Under the pieces are notes generated by a model. That model made no database searches, was not told where the DNA came from, and saw nothing but the letters and a program-made list of their open reading frames with translations. Shown piece by piece: positions 9,856 to 21,178 of a stretch of DNA of 64,000 nucleotides; position 1 is the first letter of the stretch, and the number at the start of each line of letters is the position of its first letter. The DNA comes from Plazaster borealis (Eukaryota; Echinodermata; Asteroidea; Forcipulatida; Labidiasteridae). Made by a program: the position numbers and the translations under genes. The DNA lies in assembly GCA_021014325.1 (NCBI GenBank), contig JAJGQC010000489.1:1-64000 (forward strand), in the 5' to 3' direction.

Positions 9856-10040
9856 ATACAGAGCAGCCTAATGCCGGCCCTTCATACAGAGCAGCCTAAT
9901 GCCGGCCCTCTCCCATGCTATACCAATAACAATAAATTTATTAGAACCATAAATTTGTGTCTTAATTTGTGATCATTGGTCTTCCATTAGAAGTAAACTG
10001 TTTTTCATGCGTATGAGTGAAGCGAAGGAGCATGAAAATT
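9856..10040 (+). repeat. Split direct repeat B, copy 2, with a duplicated start
   Basis: Full repeat at 9883-10040 with one visible difference from 6426-6583 (GAGTGAAGCG versus GAGCGAAGCG). The first 27 bases (ATACAGAGCAGCCTAATGCC...) are repeated just before it at 9856-9882. An AAT microsatellite (9824-9841) sits upstream. Confidence 0.8.
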
Positions 10041-10796
10041 ATGCTTTTTATTTATCATTACAATCTTACACTTATACATCGTTGCTTTAGGTTGACACAA
10101 TAGACTCAATAGAGCTTTATCATGCTGCCGCCATTTTGGTCATGTTCCCTGTATCCAATAACAGTAATGGATGCTAATATTCATTGTACAAAAAGGAACC
10201 AGACTATTTCTCCTCCCAGCCTCGGTTTGGTTACATTGATTTGAATGGGAGAAAATGAAGATGACCGCACCATGATAAAGGTCTATTGAAGGGCAGGTGG
10301 CAGGAGCAACCTGAACATGTATCAGCTGGTGGAGGTTCTCCACGACGAGGCCAGAATGGTGAGTCTGCAGGTTCGTCTGGTGAATGAGCAGAAGCTGACA
10401 AAGAAGGAGAAACACCAGCAACCAGGGCAGGCTATTCAAGCTATGGGATTCGTTTGTTGCTGGCTCGGCCGACAGCAAAAAGCTTTTGCGAGGCTGTGCT
10501 GCCATCTTCGGCAATGCCCCGGATGGACACTAACTTTTACAATTAAAGAATCAACCAGGCTGTATTTGGGATAGACCTTATGCTAGTATTAGCAAGTTTC
10601 GCCAAATCCACAAGTGACCATTCTCTTTGATGTGATTTTATAAAACATACTTAAGACAAGAGTGCAAAATAAGTTAACTAGGGCAACTGCAGTGCAAAAA
10701 ATGTAGTGTGGAATTTACTGTCTAATAAAAAGTAAAAGATTTATCTTACAAATAACAACAACACTATCTTGGTATGGGCTACGACTGTTTAGTTTT
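10041..10796. other. Spacer with an unassigned amphipathic ORF
   Basis: The only coding-like piece is 10314-10439 (plus), reading MYQLVEVLHDEARMVSLQV and then VNEQKLTKKEKHQ. It looks helical and charged, like a coiled-coil exon, but has no clear splice sites and no family that I recognise. The rest is featureless AT-rich DNA. Confidence 0.3.
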
Positions 10797-11186
10797 TTTT
10801 ATTCATCGTTTTATCATTTGGTTGACAGTTACAGTGCAAGATTAATATATTTCTTAAGTCTCCTGTATAATTTTCTATTTGTCTTTTGATAGTTTTTAAA
10901 GTACGTATACATAACTTATGAAATATATTTCTGTAAGATATGTTTTTACGTTTATTTATTGATGGACACCAATGGGTGATTTTTGTTCCTTTAATTTTTT
11001 GTATTCATCATTTTATCATTTGGTTGACAGTTACAGTGCAAGATTAATTTATTCATTAAGTCTCCTGTATATTTTTCTATTCGTCTTTTGATAGTTTTAA
11101 AAGTACATCATGAAATATATTTCTGTGAGATATGTTTTTACGTTTATTTATTGATGGACATTAATCAGTGATTTTTTTTCCTTTTT
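10797..11186 (+). repeat. Tandem duplication of about 200 bases
   Basis: 10797-10997 and 10995-11186 are diverged copies. Shared stretches include TATCATTTGGTTGACAGTTA, TTAAGTCTCCTGTATA and TTTTTACGTTTATTTATTGA. The spread of substitutions says the duplication is old. No coding potential. Confidence 0.75.
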
Positions 11187-11580
11187 TTAAATTTTTTATA
11201 CGATACAGTATATTTTTGTGAGAAATCTTTTATGTTTATTAAGTAACTGTTAAACTTTGTTAATTTTACATGTACGTTATGGCTTTTATTACATTTTAAT
11301 TGATGAACTGATTCCACAGGCAGAATTTCACACATCAATTTAGTGCGGTTTAGTGAAAAGTTTGTTTAAAATTGAATTTCTTTTAAAAATTAAATACTGA
11401 GATACAACAGGAGAATTTTTGTCAAAATTTGTTGTTTTTCGATTACTTATAGTTATTTTAAAGTTTTTTTTCCTCAACAAGAATGTATACAAGTATTTAA
11501 GGATTCCCTTTCTTGAGTCAAGTAAAAAACAACAAAATTTCCCATTAGAAAATCATTGCAACAATTGCAAAAAAATGCAT
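11187..11580. other. AT-rich spacer
   Basis: I see no gene, repeat or signal that I can support in this stretch. Confidence 0.4.
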
Positions 11581-11581
11581 A

Positions 11582-11770
11582 GGGGGCGACTGTGTCGGGA
11601 GGCGACTTTGTCGGGGTGACTTTGTCGGGAGGCGACTTTGTCAGGGCGACTCTGTGGGGGCGACTCTGGCGGGCGGCTTTGTAGGGGCGACATTGTGCGG
11701 GGGCGAGTTTGTACCTGGAGGGGGCGAGCTTGCTGGGGGGCAACTTTGTTTGGGGCAACTTTGCCGGGCG
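11582..11770 (+). repeat. Minisatellite, GCGACTTTGTCGGG units
   Basis: About ten imperfect units of 17-22 bases around GGCGACTTTGTCGGGA, drifting to GGCGACTCTGGCGGG and GGCGAGCTTGCTGGG. Each unit has a GCGAC...GTCG inner palindrome. The open frames across it on both strands are simply products of the repeat (for example Pro-Ser-Lys-Leu-Ala-Pro runs on the minus strand). Confidence 0.8.
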
Positions 11771-11829
11771 AGATGACTGGCAATCGTTTGCATAGCCTTA
11801 ATCCAAGAATGTGTATACATGTACAGTAG

Positions 11830-12274
11830 TACAAAATCCACAGGCGTACATGTACTCCACACTGTGAGGCTATTCTTTACTCGGCTTGTGAATGGTACCG
11901 AGTCGGAGTCTAGCCAATCTAACCATAGAATGGTCAATGGAAATGATGAGGACCTTGCAGCCTAAAATACAATGATTTTACTTCACACTATGACAACAGT
12001 AATACCAGCAAAAGAACAGCCTGCTACTTTCCCTACCCCAGATGAACGGGATACTTGTACTTCTCAAATGGTATACCCTGGATGCCAACATGACTTTGGT
12101 TGATGAAAGGCTGAAGTTAACATTCGAGTCAACAATAGTGTACTGCAGATTGACCCTGGAGGAAGGTTAAGCATAGACACATCTCCCCCCACTAAATCAA
12201 CTGCAGTTGAATGCAGACAGCAGTTGTCCACAATGGAGAAGGCAACATACCTTTGCCAGGATATAGTAGACTTG
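11830..12274 (+). pseudogene. Decayed coding segments, unrecognised protein (5' part)
   Basis: Three adjacent blocks in different frames look like protein rather than noise. The first is STGVHVLHTVRLFFTRLVNG followed by TESESSQSNHRMVNGNDEDL; the second is IPAKEQPATFPTPDERD; the third, from about 12131, is SVLQIDPGGRLSIDTSPPT followed by AVECRQQLSTMEKATYLCQD. The codon choice and polar composition suit a disordered protein. The frame changes and absence of splice sites suggest a processed pseudogene. A small TIR element interrupts the third block at 12275. I cannot name the family. Confidence 0.35.
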
Positions 12275-12394
12275 GTTCCAAGTCTGTGATCATGGTTTTT
12301 AGTCTACCTGATAGCCATTACATTATTGCCTGAAATAGCGCCCTCTTGTGGACTTACCTCCGTCATTAACCTACGATCACAGACTTGGGAACAT
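12275..12394. mobile_element. Small TIR element inside decayed coding DNA
   Basis: GTTCCAAGTCTGTGATCATGG at the left is mirrored by CCTACGATCACAGACTTGGGAAC at the right, about 120 bases. It cuts off the coding-like block that ends ...LCQDIVDL. The central TGAAATAGCGCCCTCTTGTGG is also partly found near 24330. Confidence 0.55.
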
Positions 12395-12922
12395 TGTTCA
12401 TCGGTTTGTACACACCCTATGGCGAATTAGTCCAAAAGTGGACGGAACACTCTGATTGGTCAGATTCGCAGAAACCTTCAATAAGATGCATATTCAAATT
12501 TAACCGTTTAAACCACGGGATGTGCGCCGCGCGCCTACGGGATACAGTACAGAAATACAACATTGATGATGGACATATTCAAAATGAATACAAATGCTGG
12601 GGAAAAATTACTTGACAATTCCATTCAAACCATAGGTAAAACAGTTTTTCGTCTTGCAAGAATCAGGTTTTTTATTACGTACATTTTTTAGTATTTTATG
12701 ATCTTGTATCATTTTTGTATAAATTATAAATACCACCGTACCGAGCACTATACAAAAATAATACCAATGATTTTTACAGAAAATGCTGAAGTGATTGTAG
12801 CCTATTGGTAATTGACGCAGCCAACAGGGAATAATGTGACCTCATGATTGGCCATCGTTCTGGGATCAGTGTTGTTATGTAAATTTCAGTTGTGAATAAA
12901 TGAATATACTGTATACACAATA

Positions 12923-13172
12923 GCGTGTGATAGCCAATCTGCGGGGGAGTTTTGCGTGGCTGATGCAGAGAAATAACCGCAAACTCAGACTTGAAATCAG
13001 GTCTAAGGATATAGAAGCACTAAAACATCTATCTAGCCTTCTCAAGGAAGCAAATCAGTATAAATCTTCATTTCTACAGTGAAGATGGTGTGCCTGACAA
13101 CATTACTACAGAAGAAAAAACAACTCCCACTCCAACAAGAAAACCCCTCAAATCACCACCCAAAGAAAATTG
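12923..13172 (+). pseudogene. Decayed coding segments, unrecognised protein (3' part)
   Basis: The first frame reads LMQRNNRKLRLEIRSKDIEA then LKHLSSLLKEANQYKSSF and meets a stop at 13078. The neighbouring frame continues at once with YSEDGVPDNITTEEKTTPTP and then TRKPLKSPPKEN before a natural-looking stop at 13170. One lost or gained base around 13072 joins them. The order suits a helical segment followed by a charged, proline-rich C-terminus. It probably belongs with 11830-12274. It could also be two true exons if TTTCTACAG (13069-13077) is an acceptor. Confidence 0.35.
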
Positions 13173-13179
13173 ATCCATT

Positions 13180-14129
13180 GTCGGAGCCTGTACCAAGCTA
13201 AATCAATCACAAGAACCATCTCTGCCCTTACAGGTACCCAATTACCCCTAGGTAAGGAGAAGTAATTATACATACATGTATGTGTAGTAAGTATCTTGCT
13301 CAAGGACTCCATAATTGAGTCCCATGCACAATAAACTGCTCGGCCAAGACACACCACTACAATTCTGGGACAATGCACCCAAATGCATTCAATATTTGTA
13401 TAATGTACACTAAGTATTGTAAAATGGTCACACATTCAATTTGTTTTGTTTGCTTTACACCAGCTGACAAATGTTCGAGCAAATACCCCCAAAAGTTACA
13501 CAAACGTAACTTTATCATTGCTTTTATCATCTTTAAGTGCAATTTAGAGTTATTTCGCAACATGATTTTTTTAGAAAATCTTGTGTAAGGAGAATGATGA
13601 TGGTGCATGAATAATCATATTCAACGTTAATAAATGCTGTTGTCTCATTATAGGCCTACATGTATATCATTTAATTTAAATTGTTTGATTTAATCCAAAT
13701 AGTTGAACATCAGAGGGACATGTGTAAGGAGGGGGGGTGGTCGGAGGGGACGGGACCGCAGAAGCAAATGGGATGTATCACCACTCAATCTCCAATTCTT
13801 TTGAAAATCCTTAAGGAGTACTTCACAACAGTGTTACTGTGCTTGGCAAAACACTACATGAAAATGCCATGTCGGCTGTTTTTGCCATCATTGGCCAGTT
13901 TTTCAATTATCGTAAACCTATTAAGTTGACCTCTGAATACCGATTGGTTTACTTTCTATGGCACAGGCTAGACCTCCCCCTACCAGCACACCTCATTCCC
14001 AACGGTCCATCACTTTAATAATTTAATAAGGTTAAAAGCAATCACTACAGCGACTTTGAACGAGTCCGACATTTTTTCTGTTTAAAACCTTGCTCTGTGG
14101 TAAAACCCATTTTCAGAACACTAGGAAGG
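13180..14129. other. Spacer without recognised genes
   Basis: Scattered short open frames only (for example 13357-13608 minus), with no conserved motif. No repeat stands out. Confidence 0.4.
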
Positions 14130-14391
14130 GCAAAATGTGTAAACAAGTCTGATGAAACTCATTTCATGAAAGTCCAGACTTCTTTAGTTACAAAAATAAG
14201 TTGATACTGCGACAAAAGTACAAGGCAACTCACCGGTATGCTCTCCTCTGTAATGTCAGGCTCTACTTTGGTGGCCTCTGTAACAGGAATGATCAAAACG
14301 TGCACAAATAAGTCTCATGAAACGTATTTCAAGAAAGTCAAGACTTCTTCAGTGAGAAATATGTCGTCACTCTGACAAAAGTACAAGGCAA
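14130..14391. repeat. Direct duplication flanking a possible small exon
   Basis: 14130-14229 and 14297-14391 are diverged copies (CAAGTCTGATGAAACTCATTTC versus TAAGTCTCATGAAACGTATTTC; shared GACAAAAGTACAAGGCAA end). Between them on the minus strand is a 44-base stretch (14277-14234) with acceptor CCTGTTACAG and donor CCG|GTGAGT that reads ATKVEPDITEESIP. It could be an exon of an unknown gene, but there is no second exon to support it. Confidence 0.4.
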
Positions 14392-16084
14392 TTTGAGACT
14401 GAGAGACTTTGCAATAGTTTTTTGAGCTTTTTAAAATAGTAATGGTTTAAGCAATGGTTGCTATGGGGACCCTATTTAGTGTGCTTCACCCTCGAGTACC
14501 TGAGTGAATTAGTTGTCAATCAGAGAACTCATTGAATGGGAACTTGTTTTATCCAAATAGGGTCATGTTGGTATTCTAAACAACGTTGTGTACAAATATT
14601 AATGGGAGTGACAGAGAGCCTAAAGATGGATGAGGGCTGACTGGGAAGAGAAACAAACAAACATGGGTGTATGGGGACTGGTTGGATAAGGGGTGCAGAG
14701 GGGGATAAAAACACAAGTAAAGATAATTTTAAATTTATAAGATTTGCACTTTTGTAACCGTCCATATTCAACTGGAAACAGTGTCATAATCATGAGTTAT
14801 ATTCATTTGATATGAATCTGCATATCAGTAGCAAAATTTGGTACACGTTTCATGTCGATACATCATTGCAAAAAGGAGTTATAGACATTCAGTGTACAAA
14901 TATTAATGGGAGTGAGTAAGCAAAAGTAGTGTTAACAGATCATAGAGAACTTGGCTTAAAGAGAAGCACACATGTGTTTGTGCTGCTGGCATATGCATCA
15001 TGGCCATGTGCAGTATATATGTGCTTATTGGTTTTTGATTAATTTCATGTATAGGCTTCATTTTAAGATATTTAAGTCCTGGTATTTTGTTATTTCAAAA
15101 TTGATAATCATAATTTTATGAAATGTAAACGTAACACAATTGTGTACATATTGCAGGCGGATCTGTGTTTTGGGCTCGGTTTGCTGCGTTGTTTGGTGGG
15201 TGCTAAAGAATTGCCTAAACTATGGTTTGTTTCTGCTGTACGGTTTTACACAATTGCTGAGAGGTGTAAACAAAAGTCAAAACTGTAACTAAAATAATTG
15301 TTTTCGTCACTGCCTGCCCTGATTCTACAGGAGCAGGTTTGTCATCCTTACAGTCCACTACATAAATATTAACCTGAGTGCAGAAAAAAGGAAGATTTAA
15401 ACCCCCATCTCTGAAACTGTGTGCCATCCCTAACCCCAAGATGTAAAAGTCCAGTTCCCTTACTCTACATGTGCAAAAGTTTGACCTTTGGCTCAAATAT
15501 GTACAACATGGTCAAAAACCTTGGGTTATTTGAAAAGGACTTGTTGAGATATGGTTTTTAGAGTTTAATTTCCAGTACATGAAGATAAGGTTAAATTCTG
15601 GTTTCATGTGTGAAAGACCTTTTCAACAATGCTTAAATTGTAAAAGTTGAAGAAAAAAACCCCAAAACCCCACATTGTATTGCTTAGGAGTTATGAATTT
15701 TGAATCACTGTAAATCGCTCTTCACGTCTTCGTTCATGTTATTTTTCATTAGTAGTGGTTCCTCAGACTCCAGGTCACGTTGGATAGATCCTTTTCGGTT
15801 CTGGCCTTCTCATGTACTCTCATAATGTTTAATATATCTGCCTTGTTAGGCACCTTGAGCATCACTTGGGGTGGAATTGTGTGCATTATATTATTTTTAT
15901 TATTATTATTATTATTTGAAAGAAGCTCCGACTCAGAATTTGTAGCCTTTCTGTGATTTCCAAGTTGCTCTCAAAACAAATCGCTTCCTGATTAGTGCCG
16001 TTTGATCCGTGACTCCATGTGGTGGTAGTTTACCGGTGATGAATAACATGCTTAACATTTTGCTTAATTGAATTATGTAATTAC
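14392..16084. other. Spacer with microsatellite
   Basis: No supported gene. ACAAATATTAATGGGAGTGA occurs twice (about 14593 and 14894), a small dispersed repeat. (TTA)n at 15890-15917 follows GCACCTTGAGCATCACTT, which looks like a SINE or LINE 3' tail. Confidence 0.4.
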
Positions 16085-16223
16085 TATATTGTTAATTATT
16101 CTCTTGCAACTTCGATGACTAATTGAGTCCAAATGTTCACATATTTTATTTTGTATGCACAGTTGGGATACACAAGTGAGAATACTGGTCTTTGACACTT
16201 ACCAAAAGTGGCCAGTGCCTTTA
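16085..16223. mobile_element. 3' end of a MITE, family 3 (AAGGCACTGGACAC ends)
   Basis: TCTTGCAACTTCGATGACTAAT through GGTCTTTGACACTTACCAAAAG and CCAGTGCCTTTAA matches the right half of the fuller copy at 34197-34551. The left half is absent or replaced. Confidence 0.65.
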
Positions 16224-19200
16224 ATACTAAACAACGTGAGTTCCGACCTGTAACTTCTGACCACAAGATGGTTTATTCTGGGTCCAAATTGGGGTGCCTT
16301 ACATTTTAAGAAGTCAAAGGAAGATTTAAAAATCAGTCCCTACAGATTGCTTACACCTATAGATTTTGGTGAAGGTTAAATCTGTTAAGGTTTTTTATCC
16401 ACTGGATTGACTTGTACATTCTTTCCAGATAGTTTTCATTGCAAATAAAACTGAAGAGATTTTCAGACTTTTACGTCCACTAAAGTAACGCACAGCATGC
16501 GCATGATCTCCTGAATAACTTGTGTTTGGCCTAATAATTCCCTTAGCGCTGGAAAACAAACAAAATACTTTAACAAAATCTTTTGAAAGATTATCTTTAA
16601 ATAAAACTGTAATATTTTTGAATTTTACCCTCAAAATGATTTATTTCATGAGAACCTTTACGAAGTCCGACTGCACGCACGTACCAGTTTAGGTTTCTAA
16701 ATTCATTGTAACTTCTTAAGTTCTGACCTGAGCTTGATTTACTGGAAATACATCATTAAAATGACAAGCCAAGAAAATAATGCTGTCGAAAACATGAAAC
16801 GTGGATTGTTTTAATCGACACCAATACAACTGATTTATTTACATGTTACTGCAAAGATTACTTCCACAGTGCAACGTTTTGACTTCCCTAGTTCAAACAT
16901 ACGCGAGTTCTCACCTGCAACCTCCAACCACCGTGCGTCGCTTCAGAAATAGGCCACATTAGCTTACACTGTTATGTGACGGACATTACGTGACAGACGT
17001 TGCTAAGACAGCCCCCCCCCCACATTAAGATGCGAAGCCGAACTCAAAATAGTTCAATAAGTATTCCATGTTCATTATGTCCCAAACACATCTTATCTAT
17101 CTGGCACATTACAACTTGCTCAAACTTACTTGAAGGATTATGCCATCTAAAATGTCAGAATTTTTTGTTCAATAGCGCCCTCAGTGGCAGCCTGAATAAT
17201 TTCCGTCGTGGCCGGTTAGAAAAGTTTGAATAATCTTCTCATGATATAAGGTTAAGTCTGTACAAACTTAATTTTAAATCCACTGGATTGATTTATAAGT
17301 TTTTTCAATAACTGAACAAAATATTTTCAAAGATTTATTTGAAATAAAACTGTGATTGTTCCGACTTTAATCCACCAAATGGCGCACAACGTATGGTGAT
17401 CTACTCTGAATAACTACATAGTGTTGATTCCCTAAGCATCGTAGTAAAACAGAAAACTGCGATCGTTCCGGCTTTTACCCACCAAATACTGCACAGCGTA
17501 TGGTGTGTACGATCTATTGAATATCTTGTGTTGATTCCCTAAGCATCGTAGTAAAACATAAATGATCGTTCCGGCTTTTACCCACCAAATACTGCACAAC
17601 GTATGGTGTGTACGATCTACTGAAAACCTAAACAGAAATGAAACTGAGATTGTCCCTTCATTCATTCAATGGTTTAATTTTAAAAAAACCTATTCAAATC
17701 TCTGCCAGCAGCAGAATTACATGAACAGTAACAAAATTAAAAGACTGGAGTAAAACATAACAATTAGAATTAAAATGGCGTTAATTATATCAGACACAAA
17801 AACAAAGATATTTATAAAACTGTAAAAGTTATAAAGAGGTTCCGGCTTTTAGTTACCCACTAAGTTTAACGCTCACATTATGGTGTGTACGATCAACTGA
17901 ATTGAATAACTTGTGTTTCACTTCCCTTTGTATCTTTTCTTTTACTACACGAATAAAACTGTGTGTGATTGTTCCGACTTGAACCCGCAAAACGATTAAT
18001 TAATGAGAACTTTCATGAAGTACGACTGCATGCACCAGTTTAGGTTTCCTAATTTATTCTAACTTCTTGAGTTCCGACTTGAGCCTGGTTTAATGGAAAA
18101 TACATCGATGACAAGCCAAGAAAATAATGAGAAGGAAAACAGGAAACTTGGATTGTATCAATCGCCACCAAACAAAATACAACCGATTTAATTTACATGT
18201 TACTGCAAAGATTACTTCCACGGTGCAAAGTTTTGACTTCCCTAGTTCAAACATATGCGAGTTCCAATCTGCAACCTCCAACCACCGTGCTTCGCTTCAG
18301 AAATAGGCCCCATCAGCTTACACTGCAATGTGAGTTCCGACCTGTGAGTTCCGACCTGCGATCACCGAACTCAGCATTTACGCCACAAGTACACGTACAC
18401 GTATGTACATTTACATGTACCATCAAGGCTATGTCAACACAACGCAAGTTTCGACCTGCAACTTCCAAACAACGGACGATGCTTTAGTAGAGTATTGAAG
18501 GCTAGGCCCCAATTTGAACGGGTGATCAGGTTGAATCTGTAGAGGTTTTACAAATAAATCTACTGGATTGATTTATAAAATCTTTCCATATAATTAAACA
18601 CAATCTTTTGAACGAGTAAGTTCCGGCTTTTACCCACCAAATACCGCACAACGTATGGTGTGTACAATCTGCTGAATTCAATAAGCTTCGTAGTTAAACA
18701 GAAATGATCGTTCCGGCTTTTACCCACCAAATACCGCACAACGTATGGTGTGTACGATCTACTGAATAACTAAAGCGTCGTATGCAGAAAAACAGAAATA
18801 AAACTAAAATCGTCCCAGCTTTTACCCACTAAGTTTAACGCAAACAGCATGGTGTGTACGACTTGCTGAATATTAAATAAGTTGTGTTTCAATTCCCTTA
18901 GCATCGTTGTTTAACACTGACAAGAATAAAACTGTGATTATTTCGAATTTTTACCCACAAAATGATTTATTTCATGAGAACTTTCATTTTAACTTCTTGA
19001 GTTCCGACTTGAGCCTGGTTTAATGGAAAATACATCAATGACAAGCCAAGAAAATAATGCTGTCGCCACCAAAAATATACAACTGATTTATTTACATGGT
19101 GTCTGCAAAGATTACTTCCACGGTGTAAAGTTTTGACTTCCCTAGTTCAAACATACGCGAGTTCCGACCTGCAACCTCCAACCACCATGCGCCGCTTCAG

Positions 19201-19234
19201 AAATAGACCCCATCAGCTTACACTGCAATGTGAG

Positions 19235-19919
19235 TTACAGTATATGGACCCAGAATCTGGAACAAACTTCCAGAATACATCAGAGATACCACCTCACTGC
19301 ATACGGCCCCGTTCCCACTGGACCCCGCATTGATCTCGCAATTCGAGAAAAGGGCGATCAGACCCCGCAATTTCTCGAAAAGGGCGATCAAAGGGCGATC
19401 AAGCTTAAGTGGGAACGCGAGGGCGATCAGGATCAGACCCCGCAAATTGGATCCACCTCGGGAGTAGGATTAAAGTGGGATGTGATCACCCTTTTCGATT
19501 AATGGGCGATCAAAAGTCTAGTGGGAACGCAAAGGGCGATCAGACCCTGCAATTTGAGGGTGAACATCCGCCATAGATACGTTGCGCCTGTGCACTGCCC
19601 ACTTGGTCGACCTGCGTTGGTGAACTTTAAATCCACTTCCGTTCCCAAAAGGGGGATCAATGCGCGATCATACTCAAGTGGGAATGCGGCTGTGATTTCC
19701 GCCTGCGGCTAATCCTGCGGCTTGATCCTGATCTCACATTTGTGGATCCAGTGGGATCGCGGTCTACATTCAAGACACTCCTGAAAGCTCACCTGTTTCA
19801 GGAGGTGTACCATCAATAATGTTTCTCCTGCTAGTGCCCATACACCAGCAAACTTTTGCCTTAGAGCAGACTTTTGATTTTGGCGCTTTATAAATTTCTT
19901 TTGATTGATTGATTGATTG
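19235..19919 (+). mobile_element. LINE 3' end (CR1/L2-like RT C-terminus and ATTG tail), interrupted
   Basis: The left piece (to 19304) reads GPRIWNKLPEYIRDTTSLHT and the right piece (from 19765) continues TFKTLLKAHLFQEVYHQ and a stop. P-x-x-W-N-x-L-P...I-R...S-L...F-K-x-x-L-K-x-H-L-F is the conserved end of CR1/L2-like LINE reverse transcriptases. After the stop come a GGCGCTTTATAAATTTC stretch and (GATT)4-5, the usual kind of 3' tail. Both pieces are in the same frame once the inserted element is removed. The LINE has itself landed in the third tandem unit. Confidence 0.7.
19305..19764. mobile_element. 460-bp TIR element nested in the LINE, with 3-bp target duplication
   Basis: Ends: GGCCCCGTTCCCACTGGACC at the left and GGATCCAGTGGGATCGCGGTC at the right are imperfect inverted copies. 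TAC flanks both sides (19302-19304 and 19765-19767), and removing one TAC and the element restores the LINE frame. Inside, AAAGGGCGATCA and TAGTGGGAACGC-like words recur several times, echoing the ends. Confidence 0.75.
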
Positions 19920-20740
19920 AGTTCCGACCTGCGATCACCGACCTCTGCATTTATGCCACAAGTACACGTACACGGCTGACATGTATGTACATTTATATGT
20001 ACATACTGTACCATCAATGCTATGTCAACACAATGCGAGTTTCGACCAGCAACTTCCAAACAACGGACAATGCTTTAGAATATTGAAGGCTAGGCCCCGA
20101 TTTGAACGGGTGACCAGGTTGAATCTGTAGAGGTTTTACAATTAAATCTACTGGATTCCTAGACCCAGTAAACTGGGGCGCTGTACTCGTTTTTTTCTTC
20201 GAATTTTGACATTATCGGTCGTACTAGCGCCCCAGGACAAAGTCGTACCGTTCACTAGTGTTCTTCAATAATTGTCAATTGGTCACAAAAATGCCTCAGA
20301 ACGACAAAAATACCCAACAAAATACCTTTATATACGCCTGCTGTCTTCTGAATATGTCTAAGATGCAACATCAGGCATTTAAATGTACTAACGATTTTGT
20401 TTTGTGCTGCAAATTTACGATTTTTGTGGAGTCGAAATCTTGTACAGCTCTTACATTGTAGCTGTATGGGGTTAACTATCAGTATTGACCTCGGCCGGCC
20501 TTGTCATCGTCACGATGCGTTTGGGTTGATCAACGACTGTTTGTTGTAAAAACACTGGTTACCGGGCCCGCTCACGCTGCGGAGAGAGTGCACACAGTAT
20601 GGGCAACGTATTCGATGGAGAGTGTTGTGTCAAAGAATGGTTCTATACCTTTCTATTGATGACCATCTTAGTGAAAGATGATTATTGTGCTTTCTTACCC
20701 ATTCATTTTCGTGCCCTCCGTATTATCCTTCTTACCCGAA

Positions 20741-21087
20741 TTGCAGTAGCCTACATTTAATGTTAGGCCTATAAAAAATGGTAAATTCATAAGTATGTAA
20801 ACAATGATAGTAGAAAACATCCCTAGAAATATTTCTGTCTGAAATGCCATATTTGATGAGAAATAAATAAAACTAATTTCCGATTGGAGTTTATCGCTCA
20901 TGAGCGTTTTATTCATGCATTGTATAACACATGCAAATGTGTAATCGGTTTTTCACTATTTTCTCGTGACCCAGATGGCCGATCGATCTCGAACTTCTAC
21001 AGGTTTGTCAGTTTATGTATATGGTTGATAATATAAAGTGCTTACACTGCCAGTTAGCAAAAACCAATTCTGTAATGTTCCTTTAAG
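20741..21087. mobile_element. MITE, family 1, copy 2
   Basis: Inverse orientation to the copy at 2193. Contains TTTATCGCTCATGAGCGTTT and GATGGCCGATCGATCTCGAA, ending AACCAATTCTGTAATGTTCC. The left tip is diverged. Its uninterrupted TGTATAACACATGCAAATG near 20920 is the empty site for the insertion seen in copy 3. Confidence 0.7.
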
Positions 21088-21178
21088 TAACAATAAAACA
21101 CAAAAAATAAAAAGGCGATGGGCCTATTATGTTGAATAACAACAATAATAATAATAATAATAAAAACGCTAATTGCTA

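Larger units (their letters stand above)
5640..10040 (+). mobile_element. DIRS/Ngaro-like tyrosine-recombinase retroelement, rearranged
   Basis: The element shows the split direct repeats typical of the Ngaro branch rather than ordinary LTRs. Repeat A (about 211 bases) is at 5641-5851 and 6582-6792 and looks identical. Repeat B (about 158 bases) is at 6426-6583 and 9883-10040 with one visible difference. The order is A - gag-like ORF - B/A fused - zinc knuckle, RT, RNase H, recombinase N-part - B. A full Ngaro would be A - ORFs - B - A - B, so the layout suggests recombination or deletion between two adjacent copies. The RT and recombinase parts have frame breaks, so this copy is dead, but the near-identity of the repeats says the rearrangement is young. 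Confidence 0.7.
16224..20160. repeat. Degenerate higher-order tandem repeat field
   Basis: Four diverged unit starts share GGTTGAATCTGTAGAGGTTTT and CTACTGGATTGATTTATAA (near 16371, 17244, 18522 and 20110), giving units of roughly 0.9-1.3 kb once the inserted LINE and TIR element are removed. Within units a subrepeat of about 100 bases recurs: TTCCGGCTTTTACCCACCAA, then GCACAACGTATGGTGTGTACG (17461, 17568, 18618, 18706 and weaker copies at 16460, 17360, 17840, 18810). A third block, AGTTTTGACTTCCCTAGTTC through CCAACCACCGTGCGTCGC, occurs near 16875, 18230 and 19130. No protein is encoded. Confidence 0.7.

Noticed and set aside
11474..11937. Overlapping minus-strand frames rich in Pro-Ser-Lys-Leu-Ala
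   Set aside because: Product of the GCGACTTTGTCGGG minisatellite; several frames are open at once and none has a domain.
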